Assembly: GCA_964580315.1 (NCBI GenBank)
Contig: CAZOKH010000001.1
Location: 77,788-141,787 of the forward strand
DNA length: 64,000 bases
DNA from: CAZOKH01 sp964580315
GTDB taxonomy: Bacteria > Chloroflexota > Anaerolineae > Anaerolineales > Anaerolineaceae
Direction: 5' to 3'
In this document: positions 34,927 to 41,948 of the stretch, one piece after another
How positions within the stretch are numbered: the first letter of the stretch is position 1
Layout: the number at the start of each line of letters is the position of its first letter
The notes under the pieces: generated by a model
Told to the model about the DNA's origin: nothing
Database searches by the model: none
What the model saw: the letters and a program-made list of their open reading frames with translations, nothing else
Made by a program: the position numbers and the translations under genes

Positions 34927-35101
34927 TTTTTCCAAAAATCCTTACAAATTTATACCTGTTTTTTATGTCCCTTTACGAGACTTTCATATTCCCTTTATAG
35001 CCCAATTGCGTAATCACTGGTAGGATATGAAAGGACGTATAATGCCGCGTAATTATGCGTTGGTTTAACGATTTTTTGGATTAAGGAAGGTATGCGCCTG
35101 A

Positions 35102-36766
35102 ATGGCAAATGATTTGGAAAGCACGCAGGTGGAACAAATCGACCAGTTGAAAGAACAGGGCCGAGCCTATTTGCGTTCCAATCAGGCCGATATGGCTATT
35201 CGAGTTTTTGCCAAAGTTTTGGAACTCGATGCCGATGACCTGGATTCTTTGCTGGTTTTGGGCGACTCCTATTTATTGATTGGCGATCGAACTGCTTCGC
35301 TGACGTTTTATTTGCAGGCATGGCGATTGGCACCCGATCGGCGCGATGTGCAGCGCCGGGTTGACCTGGCCCTCAGCCGCACGGCTACAAAGGATCAGGA
35401 ACAGACTGAGGTGCTGCCCACCCAGCCGCACGACCTGGCGCGCCTGTATGAAAACCTGGTGGGGCGGCGCACACCGGTCAGTGATGAAGAAGTGGAGCAG
35501 GCACGAATTCTGATTGACGAGGTTATTCACAGCGAATCACCGGCAAAAGCAGTGGCTGGCAGGCTGGACGATATCCATGAATTGATCCCGGCTTTGATTG
35601 AGTTGAACATTCGCCAGGCGCGCCTGGATGGGCAGCCCCAACTGGCTGATGAGCTTGAAGGATTGTTGTTGAATACGCTGCTTCAAAAAGATGCAGCCCA
35701 ATCGAAGCAATTTTCGAAAGACGAGTACTTGAATGAAGTCAGCATCACCCGGCAAGACAGGGGCACCATAACCCTGGCCGGCATTGATTCGCAAGAATCT
35801 CCCAATCGGCAGGCTTTCATTGCGGAATGTCTGCGCCAGTATGGTTATGAAGTAATGGAGATGAACCATTCAGGCGCTGATGAGTGGCAAAATGCCGATT
35901 TGATGATTGTTCATAATCCGCATGGGCTGCCGTCTTTATCCAAAACCATGGCCGCCTGGACCGCCAGCGGGAAGTCCTTGATCGTTGACCTGGATCTGGA
36001 TTTTCGACAATTACCCGTCAACCATCCTGATTTTGAGAAGCTGGGAACGGCCAACCCGGGCCTGTCGCGCGTCTATACTGCTGCACTTCAACTGGCAAAC
36101 CAGGTTACCCTGGCCAGCGAAACGGCAGCCGAGGAGATGGCAAAAGAAGGTTTTAATGTGGTGATTATTCCAGACGGTTGGACCAGTGAAAACCCGCTGT
36201 GGAAAAAACCCATTCCCGAGCGCAATGGCCTGAGCCTTGGCTTGATGATGATGCCGGGTGATGTTGAGGATGCCACACAGATTAGGCGGGCAGTGACCCG
36301 CGTGATGCGTGAATTTCCACAGGTGCGTCTGGCTGTCAGCGGCGATCCACAGGTCTATCAAATGTTTGACAGCATTTCTGCCACGCGTCGCTTTTATTTG
36401 CCGCCGTTAGATCCCGAAGATTACCCTTATTTGCTCTCGCAGATTGATGTTTTGCTGGCGCCGCTGAACGACAATCCGTTCAACCGTCAGCGCTCCGACC
36501 GCCGGCTTATGGAAGCCGGGGTGCGAAAAATTCCGTGGGTAGCTTCTCCAACGCCATCATTTCTGGAATGGGCAAAAGGAGGTTTGATTGCCTATTCGTT
36601 GGATGATTGGTACACCCATATTCGGGTTTTAATTCAAGATGCAAATTTGAGGGAGTCGTTGGCTCAGGCTGGTTTTGAAAAAGCGCAACAACGCGAATTG
36701 AAGAAGATAAGCTTTGCCTGGCTGCGACAGGTGCAGCAATTGATGGAAACGGCAAAGGTTGGTTAA
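35102..36766 (+). CDS. TPR protein with C-terminal GT4-like glycosyltransferase domain
   Basis: A 554-residue protein. Residues 10-100 hold two or three TPR repeats (AYLRSNQADMAIRVFAKVLELDADD, LLIGDRTASLTFYLQAWRLAPD). After a helical linker, residues about 220-545 look like a GT-B glycosyltransferase with LPPLDPEDYPYLLSQIDVLLAPL and NRQRSDRRLMEAGVRKIPWVASP near the donor site. AAGGAAGG lies 11 bases before the ATG. It lies between csrA and flagellin, with three further glycan-type genes, so it probably glycosylates flagellin. Family is moderately sure, and target is inferred. Confidence 0.7.
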   Translation: MANDLESTQVEQIDQLKEQGRAYLRSNQADMAIRVFAKVLELDADDLDSLLVLGDSYLLIGDRTASLTFYLQAWRLAPDRRDVQRRVDLALSRTATKDQEQTEVLPTQPHDLARLYENLVGRRTPVSDEEVEQARILIDEVIHSESPAKAVAGRLDDIHELIPALIELNIRQARLDGQPQLADELEGLLLNTLLQKDAAQSKQFSKDEYLNEVSITRQDRGTITLAGIDSQESPNRQAFIAECLRQYGYEVMEMNHSGADEWQNADLMIVHNPHGLPSLSKTMAAWTASGKSLIVDLDLDFRQLPVNHPDFEKLGTANPGLSRVYTAALQLANQVTLASETAAEEMAKEGFNVVIIPDGWTSENPLWKKPIPERNGLSLGLMMMPGDVEDATQIRRAVTRVMREFPQVRLAVSGDPQVYQMFDSISATRRFYLPPLDPEDYPYLLSQIDVLLAPLNDNPFNRQRSDRRLMEAGVRKIPWVASPTPSFLEWAKGGLIAYSLDDWYTHIRVLIQDANLRESLAQAGFEKAQQRELKKISFAWLRQVQQLMETAKVG

Positions 36767-36781
36767 GAGGATGATTACCGC

Positions 36782-37924
36782 ATGAAATTGGCTTACATCG
36801 CATCTTCAGAGCATGATGATTTTTCAGGGATTGAAAAACGCTGTGCCGCCCAGGTGCGGGCAATCAATCGCACAGGACGCCATGCAGCGCAGCTTTTGGA
36901 TTTGCAAGAGTTTACCAGCAACAGTCTTTCAGCGCGCCGCCTGTGCGAACAGAGCGATATGATTGTCATTTACCGCGACATCTGGGGAAAAGACATGCTG
37001 GCGGCAATTGAACGCTGGCGCGCGCGCGATAAAATTGTCATTGCAGATGTAGATGCGGCCTATGATATTTTGCCGGTGGAACATGAGTATTACCCGCTGT
37101 GGATGGAAGGAAAGGTCAGGGGGCTCAGCGAAAGGATTGTGCCGCCTCCGGCTGTGCAATTTAAATGGGGGCTTCAACTGGTGAACGGCGCTGTTGTGCC
37201 TTCCGGTTTGCTGGGAGATGATTGGCGTGCCTTCACCAGTGTCGAAGTAGTGCCAGATTATATTGACCTGGAAAAATATATAACGGTGGACACAAGGGAA
37301 CATTCTGGCATTATTATGGGATGGAAAGGCGGCCCTGCCCAGTTTGCTTCTTTTGAAAACAGCGGTGCGCTTGAAGCGGTGGTGAATGTTTGCAGCGCCC
37401 GCGAGGAAGCGCGATTGCTGATTTGTACAGGGCAGAAAGAACTGCTAGAGAAAATTGGAATACCGTCGAAACAGTTGGTTGTCATTCCAGACTGCTCTGA
37501 TGAGGCCTGGCAAAAAGGGCTTTCGGCGGTTGATATTGGACTGGCTCCATTATTTTCAGATTTTGATCACCGCACCGGGACGGGGCCGCTGCTGGAATAT
37601 ATGGTTCTAAAAATTCCGTGGGCAGCCAGCCGCGGTTTTGCCTATCATGATTTGCAGCCTTATGGTTGGCTGGTTGAAAACTCAACCGAGTCGTGGACCA
37701 GGGTATTGTTGGATATGGTGGATCATATCGATGATTACAGATCAGAAGCCGGGCAAGCTGCTTATTTGTTTGGTTTAAGCCAGAGTATTGATGAAAATAT
37801 TAATTTGATTATTGATACCTATGCCAGAATTGCCAATAATGCCCCAGGCCATTTGAGTAATTATCGCCTGGCTGAGGCAGACCACACTCCAAGGAAATCT
37901 TCTGCAAGAGGAACGCACTTATGA
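36782..37924 (+). CDS. Putative GT4-like glycosyltransferase
   Basis: A 380-residue protein. The GT-B type pattern includes an N-terminal MKLAYIASSEHDDFSGIEKR, a hinge near 150 and the C-terminal half with LVVIPDCSDEAWQKGLSAVDIGLAPL and RTGTGPLLEYMVLKIPWAAS. It shares the LAPL...KIPW(V/A)AS pattern with the previous protein, so the two may be related by duplication. No membrane segment is seen. The stop overlaps the next start in an ATGA junction. Sugar donor and acceptor are unknown. Confidence 0.68.
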   Translation: MKLAYIASSEHDDFSGIEKRCAAQVRAINRTGRHAAQLLDLQEFTSNSLSARRLCEQSDMIVIYRDIWGKDMLAAIERWRARDKIVIADVDAAYDILPVEHEYYPLWMEGKVRGLSERIVPPPAVQFKWGLQLVNGAVVPSGLLGDDWRAFTSVEVVPDYIDLEKYITVDTREHSGIIMGWKGGPAQFASFENSGALEAVVNVCSAREEARLLICTGQKELLEKIGIPSKQLVVIPDCSDEAWQKGLSAVDIGLAPLFSDFDHRTGTGPLLEYMVLKIPWAASRGFAYHDLQPYGWLVENSTESWTRVLLDMVDHIDDYRSEAGQAAYLFGLSQSIDENINLIIDTYARIANNAPGHLSNYRLAEADHTPRKSSARGTHL

Positions 37925-38838
37925 ATCGACCACCCAATACCCCGCATCACCTGGATGATTTCGATGATGATGTTGATTTTGATATCGAATCGAAAAACGG
38001 CGAGGATGAAATCCTGCAGCCGCCGATGGTCTATGTGCCGGCAGGTGAATACATTATGGGCACCAGCAAGAAACAGGTGATGGTGTTGTATGAAAATGAA
38101 GAATGGGCCAAAGAATGGATTGACGACGGCATGTTTTACATTGAGCAGCCCAACCATCGGGTAAAACTTGACGCATTTGAAATAGGCCGTTTTCCAATTA
38201 CCAATGCACTCTATTTTCAATTTATCTGGGACAGCAATTATCGCGTGCCAAAAGATTGGATTGGTTTTCGCTATCCTGAAGGGTATAAAGAGCACCCGGT
38301 GGTCAATGTTTCGCTGGATGACGCCACGGCGTATTGCGAGTGGTTAAGCAAACAAACCGGTCACGATTACCATGTTCCCACCGAGGCGGAATGGGAAGCG
38401 TCAGCCCGGGGAGGCAAATATTTGATTTATCCCTGGGGAAACGTGTTTGACCCCTGGCGCTGCAACACGGCCGAGAGCCGCAAAGGTGAAACCACGCCGG
38501 TGGGTTTTTACTCTCCTGCTGGCGACAGCCCGCTGGGCGTGTCGGACATGGCGGGCAACGTGTGGGAATGGACATGCAGCCGGCTGATTGAATATCCCTT
38601 CAACCCCAATCCTGCTTTGAAGCCGGGCGAAATGGAGCGTTACGTTGTGAGGGGCGGGGCCTGGTATTACAGCCGCAAACTGGCGCGCATTGGCGCGCGC
38701 GAAGGTGTGCTGCGCAATTACTACACAGCCTTTTTGGGATTCCGGGTGGCGCGTTCGCTCACTCCCAAAGAGGTTGAGGAGAAAGAACGCCAGCGCAAAG
38801 AGCTGGAGCAGAAACGCCTGGAGAACGAGAAGCATTAA
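37921..38838 (+). CDS. FGE-sulfatase (SUMF1-like) domain protein without catalytic cysteines
   Basis: A 305-residue protein with one formylglycine-generating-enzyme fold. Signs are PPMVYVPAGEYIMGTS (about 35-50), HPVVNVSLDDATAYCEWLS, VPTEAEWEASARGG, MAGNVWEWTCSR, VRGGAWYYSRKLARIGAREG and LGFRVARS. The active-site Cys pair of true FGE, expected in the RGGAW...R region, is replaced (WYYSRKLARIGAR), so it should not oxidise sulfatase cysteines. A charged Lys/Glu tail ends the protein. It is in an operon with two glycosyltransferases; a binding or accessory role in glycan transfer is plausible. Confidence 0.78.
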   Translation: MNRPPNTPHHLDDFDDDVDFDIESKNGEDEILQPPMVYVPAGEYIMGTSKKQVMVLYENEEWAKEWIDDGMFYIEQPNHRVKLDAFEIGRFPITNALYFQFIWDSNYRVPKDWIGFRYPEGYKEHPVVNVSLDDATAYCEWLSKQTGHDYHVPTEAEWEASARGGKYLIYPWGNVFDPWRCNTAESRKGETTPVGFYSPAGDSPLGVSDMAGNVWEWTCSRLIEYPFNPNPALKPGEMERYVVRGGAWYYSRKLARIGAREGVLRNYYTAFLGFRVARSLTPKEVEEKERQRKELEQKRLENEKH

Positions 38839-38876
38839 AGTAATCAGGGATGCCACCTTGAAAAACTTTTGGGATT

Positions 38877-38970
38877 GTCGCTGCGAGGAGGGCGGTAGCC
38901 GACGTGGCAGTCTCAATATCATCATTTGAGATTGCCGCGCCCCGAAAAAAACATCGGGGCTTGCAATGAC
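38877..38970 (+). repeat. Imperfect palindromic repeat of the GTCATTGCGAG type
   Basis: The ends are inverted copies (GTCGCTGCGAG and CTTGCAATGAC). Inside, GGCAGTCTCAA pairs with TTGAGATTGCC around a short loop. This resembles a short palindromic repeat (GTCATTGCGAG...GCAATCTC) widespread in bacterial genomes. It occupies the only non-coding gap of the glycosylation island and may also fold in RNA. Confidence 0.7.
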
Positions 38971-39046
38971 GCCCGGACGATAACTTGAGTTAAAAAACGA
39001 AAAAAGTTTTTTAAATAAACCGATTGAAGCGTGTGGTTGATTCTCG

Positions 39047-40048
39047 ATGAATTCAAAAAGCATATCGCTGTGCATGATCGTCAAAAACGAAGAGCAAAAC
39101 CTGGAAAGATGCCTGCAAAGCGCTGCCGGCGTCGTTGATGAAATTGTGATGGTTGATACGGGCTCAACGGATGGGACTTTACAAATTGCCCGGTCATTTG
39201 GCGCAAAAATCATCGAATCCCCCTGGCAGGGGGATTTTGCTATGCACCGCAACCAGTCGGTTGATGCTGCCATCGGAGATTGGATTCTGTGGATGGATGC
39301 TGATGAAGAACTGGCTGCTGAAAGCAGGCAAATCATCCGGGAGGCTGCCAACCAGTCTCAAGCCCAGGGATTGAGACTGGTGGTGCGCAATTTGCAGCCC
39401 GAAGGTGAACTGTGCCGTTATCTCGATTTGCACATCACGCGCATGTTTCGAAGGGATGAGCAGCACCGTTTTGAGGGACGCATTCATGAACAGATCACAC
39501 CGTCCATTTTGCGCCATCAGGGGCGCGTAGAAGATATCGATGCCGTCATTTTTCACTACGGTTATGCATCCAAAACTTCACAGGGGAATCAGATTCGTTT
39601 TGAACGCAACATTGCGTTGATCGAAGAGGCGCTGTTGGAGACGCCGGATGACGCCTATTTGTTATACCAGGCGGGGGCGGCTTATAAAGCGGCCGGAGAT
39701 TTGCCCAGGGCGCAAGAACGCCTGCAAAGCGCCGCCAACCCAAAACAAAGCGCTGACCTGGGAGATGAAGTCCGCACCGATCTGTTCATGAAGCTGGCCC
39801 AAATTGCGTTGAGCAAAGACGACTATGCAGAAGCGGTGAAATATGCCCGCATCAGCCTGCAAGCCGCACCCAGGAACGTGATTGCGCGCTATGTGCTGGC
39901 GCTGGCGCTGCTGTTCAGTGGGAAGTATGAGGCTGCCTATCAAGAATTTTCATGGGTGAAAAAGTGGGGGGCTGACGCCCTGGGCAACCCGCAGGAACTG
40001 GAAACGGTGCTGACTTATTGCCGGCAGATGATGGATTCAAAGAATTAG
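39047..40048 (+). CDS. GT2 family glycosyltransferase with TPR C-terminus
   Basis: A 333-residue protein. Residues 1-185 are a GT-A fold family 2 transferase: SLCMIVKNEEQNLERCL, EIVMVDTGSTDGTLQIA and the metal-binding DAD in WILWMDADEEL, then RMFRRDEQHRFEGRIHEQ. Residues about 190-325 are TPR-like helices (AYLLYQAGAAYKAAGDLPRAQERL, AEAVKYARISLQAAPR). This layout is seen in protein glycosyltransferases of the SunS and flagellin-modifying kind. It ends 485 bases before flagellin and is closed by a strong terminator. Confidence 0.82.
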   Translation: MNSKSISLCMIVKNEEQNLERCLQSAAGVVDEIVMVDTGSTDGTLQIARSFGAKIIESPWQGDFAMHRNQSVDAAIGDWILWMDADEELAAESRQIIREAANQSQAQGLRLVVRNLQPEGELCRYLDLHITRMFRRDEQHRFEGRIHEQITPSILRHQGRVEDIDAVIFHYGYASKTSQGNQIRFERNIALIEEALLETPDDAYLLYQAGAAYKAAGDLPRAQERLQSAANPKQSADLGDEVRTDLFMKLAQIALSKDDYAEAVKYARISLQAAPRNVIARYVLALALLFSGKYEAAYQEFSWVKKWGADALGNPQELETVLTYCRQMMDSKN

Positions 40049-40066
40049 ATTTTTTCTTCACCGAAC

Positions 40067-40106
40067 AAAGACCTCACAGGTTTCAACCAAAACCTGTGAG
40101 GTCTTT
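40067..40106 (+). terminator. Strong intrinsic terminator, probably working both ways
   Basis: A perfect 17-base-pair stem (AAAGACCTCACAGGTTT and its complement) with a 6-base loop. The A-rich and T-rich ends allow termination on both strands. It separates the glycosylation genes from the flagellin unit. Confidence 0.9.
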
Positions 40107-40194
40107 AATACCGAATTGCCGCTAATGTAAGGTGATTGAAAAGAACAAAACGCATCCATCCATGCTAAATTATATACAGTGGATGGCGAAAGAC

Positions 40195-40221
40195 TCAAGC
40201 TTGCGATCCTCCATCCGATAA
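40195..40221 (+). promoter_or_regulatory. Sigma-28 promoter of fliC
   Basis: TCAAGCTT, 11 bases, TCCGATAA. The -35 half and spacing match the flgM and fliS sites. Transcription would begin near 40228, giving a leader of about 300 bases before the flagellin start. Confidence 0.85.
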
Positions 40222-40471
40222 TGAGGTTAGTGCTTCAAGAAATCGCTTATCGGTAAAAATAAACAAAACGTTAACAAACCAATTTCTAAAGCAATTAATG
40301 GTAGTGACGATAATAAATACAGTGACGAAGGAAAAGAGGAGGTGGATTATCGAATAATAATCAAGCCAAAAAAATCTTTCTCACTGAAGATGGACTGCAG
40401 AAGCCGGGCTGCCTCTGCCGTTCAGGATGAAAAAAAGCCCAAACGTTCTTTTCAAAATCAATTGTGATTAA

Positions 40472-40491
40472 CCAGGGTAAGGATGCCCTGG
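40472..40491 (+). promoter_or_regulatory. Predicted CsrA-binding hairpin 1 in the fliC leader
   Basis: A stem of CCAGGG with CCCTGG has the loop TAAGGATG. If T40478 and G40485 pair as a wobble, the loop is AAGGAT, an ANGGAN hexaloop, the form CsrA binds best. It lies 43 bases before the fliC start. Confidence 0.65.
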
Positions 40492-40513
40492 AATTAACCC
40501 TAACCTAGCCAGG

Positions 40514-40533
40514 TTTAAACAAGGAGGTTTAAA
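40514..40533 (+). promoter_or_regulatory. Predicted CsrA-binding hairpin 2 covering the fliC Shine-Dalgarno
   Basis: A 7-base-pair stem, TTTAAAC with GTTTAAA, has the hexaloop AAGGAG and ends exactly at the fliC ATG. The sequence ACAAGGAGGT matches the CsrA consensus (A/U)CANGGANG(U/A) at every position. The same bases are the ribosome-binding site, so binding would block translation. Confidence 0.7.
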
Positions 40534-41808
40534 ATGGCACAAGCTGATCTTACTCGTGTAGCTAGCAATATCGGTGCTCTGAATTCTCTGTGGGCTCTGC
40601 AGAGCATCAACAAGCAATTGGGCGTTCATCAAACCCGTCTGTCAACCGGCAAGCGCATCAACAGCGCCGCCGACGATCCCGCGGGCCTGACCATTGCTAC
40701 CAAACTCAACTCCCGTTCGCAGGGTTTGAAAGTCGCTCTGGACAACATTGGCGACGCGAAAAACCTGCTGGCAGTGGCTGAAGGCGGTATTGGTCGTATC
40801 AGCGACATCATCATCCAGATGAAAAACAAAGCTGCTCAGGCTGCCAGTGATACCATGGGCACCGCCGAGCGCTCGGCGATTAAAGAGCAACTCACCGCTT
40901 ACGCCAAACAGATCGATGATGTGGTTGACCAGACCTCGTGGAACGGCAACAAACTGATCGACGGCTCCAAAGACGCGGGCGTCCTCACCTTCCAGACCGG
41001 CGCCGATTCTGGCGACGTGACCCAGGTGAGCGGCATTAAAAATCTGCGCGCCACCACTGGTGCCTATACTGGTGATCTGGCGTTGGCGACTGTGACGGGT
41101 GGAGCTGTTTCCTTTGATGCAATGGATGCCGCTGATATTTTGACTGACGGCGCTGAAGCGACCTGGGATGCCGATCCGGCCAATTACACCGCGGGACTGT
41201 CTGCTCTGAGCCCCGGTCAATACCAGGTTGAAATTGTTGCTGGCGCTTTGGGTGCAAACTCCACCATTCGCTTACTGGATATGAATGGCGTAGCCCAGAC
41301 CATTGATACGGTTGGCGATGGCGTAACCACCAACGCAACCGGTACGAGCGCGACCGGTGTTGATTTGACCGCTGATGCCACTTTCAATTTTGGCAACGGT
41401 CTGACCATCAGCATCGAAGGCGGTATGGCTGCTGACACCTATGTGGCAGGTTTGACCGTGTCGAATAACGGCGACGAGTACGATGTTTTGACCAACGGCG
41501 CCACCGGTTCTGCTCTGGAAGATGCCCAGGACTATTCTGACCTGATGGCTTACCTGGAGACCAAACTGGACGCGGTCAATGAAGTAATGGCAAAAGTCGG
41601 TGCTTTCACCGGACGCCTCACCTTCAAAGAGGACCAGGTCACCGCTTCACAGATCAACGTGGAAGCTTCCTACAACCGGATTATGAACGCCAACATGGCG
41701 GAAGAGCAAGTGAACGCCAGCAAGTTCATGATCCTGCAACAGACCTCAATTGCCATGCTGGCACAGGCCAACCAATCACCGCAGTTCCTGCTGTCCCTGT
41801 TCCAGTAA
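40534..41808 (+). CDS. fliC: Flagellin
   Basis: A 424-residue flagellin. The conserved N-terminal D0/D1 helices run to about 150 (NIGALNSLWALQSINKQLGVHQTRLSTGKRINSAADDPAG, NGNKLIDG). The C-terminal helices run from about 330 to the end (ASQINVEASYNRIMNANMAEEQVNASKFMILQQTSIAMLAQANQSPQ). Residues about 172-318 form the variable surface region and include a beta-rich module (see findings). The region is rich in Thr, Ser and Asn and has no cysteine, and its Ser/Thr residues could be glycan sites. It is the only flagellin in the window. Confidence 0.96.
   Translation: MAQADLTRVASNIGALNSLWALQSINKQLGVHQTRLSTGKRINSAADDPAGLTIATKLNSRSQGLKVALDNIGDAKNLLAVAEGGIGRISDIIIQMKNKAAQAASDTMGTAERSAIKEQLTAYAKQIDDVVDQTSWNGNKLIDGSKDAGVLTFQTGADSGDVTQVSGIKNLRATTGAYTGDLALATVTGGAVSFDAMDAADILTDGAEATWDADPANYTAGLSALSPGQYQVEIVAGALGANSTIRLLDMNGVAQTIDTVGDGVTTNATGTSATGVDLTADATFNFGNGLTISIEGGMAADTYVAGLTVSNNGDEYDVLTNGATGSALEDAQDYSDLMAYLETKLDAVNEVMAKVGAFTGRLTFKEDQVTASQINVEASYNRIMNANMAEEQVNASKFMILQQTSIAMLAQANQSPQFLLSLFQ
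41182..41463 (+). other. Surface module of flagellin shared with FlgK and FliD
   Basis: This encodes residues about 217-310. The pattern is PGQYQVEIV, then STIRLLDMNGVAQ, then FNFGNGLTISI, with spacing comparable to the FlgK insert. Confidence 0.5.
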
Positions 41809-41858
41809 TCTGAAACAAAAACGCGGCTACACAGTCGATCCTTTGATCCGCAACATTC

Positions 41859-41882
41859 GGGGGGCGCTTCCAAGCGCCCCCC
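41859..41882 (+). terminator. GC-rich hairpin after fliC
   Basis: GGGGGGCGCTT and AAGCGCCCCCC form an 11-base-pair perfect stem with two bases between. No T run follows directly, so it may either end transcription or protect the 3' end of the abundant flagellin mRNA. Confidence 0.55.
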
Positions 41883-41933
41883 GCAAGGCATAATAAAACC
41901 AATTTATTTTTGATTTTTTCTTTGCAATCGACC

Positions 41934-41943
41934 TCACGGAGGT
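41934..41943 (+). promoter_or_regulatory. CsrA-consensus sequence at the fliD ribosome-binding site
   Basis: TCACGGAGGT fits (A/U)CANGGANG(U/A) fully and includes the GGAGGT ribosome-binding site 5 bases before the fliD ATG. A local hairpin ACCTC with GAGGT could hide the same bases. Shine-Dalgarno sequences resemble the consensus by nature, so this is weaker than the fliC and flaG sites. Confidence 0.4.
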
Positions 41944-41948
41944 TAAAA

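Larger units (their letters stand above)
40229..40533 (+). promoter_or_regulatory. Long 5' leader of the flagellin mRNA
   Basis: About 300 bases between the sigma-28 promoter and the fliC ATG, with no convincing gene. It is A-rich and has many GGA motifs, including a GAAGGAAAAGAGGAGG cluster at 40328-40343. The last 60 bases hold two hairpins with GGA in their loops. A short GTG frame at 40342-40467 lacks proper start spacing and is not called. With the terminator and promoter this accounts for the whole gap from 40049. Confidence 0.6.

Noticed and set aside
37921..38838. FGE/C-lectin-like fold protein as a target of a diversity-generating retroelement
   Set aside because: No reverse transcriptase or template repeat lies in the window, and no adenine-biased variable stretch is seen.
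40118..40125. GCCGCTAA just after the terminator, similar to the sigma-28 -10 box
   Set aside because: The -35 position at the right spacing falls in the terminator stem (AGGTCTTT) and has no TCAAG. The true fliC promoter is at 40195-40221.
40342..40467. A 42-codon frame starting with GTG inside the flagellin leader
   Set aside because: The GAGGAG in front touches the GTG, with no room for a ribosome to start, and the product has no recognisable features. The GGA cluster fits CsrA binding better.
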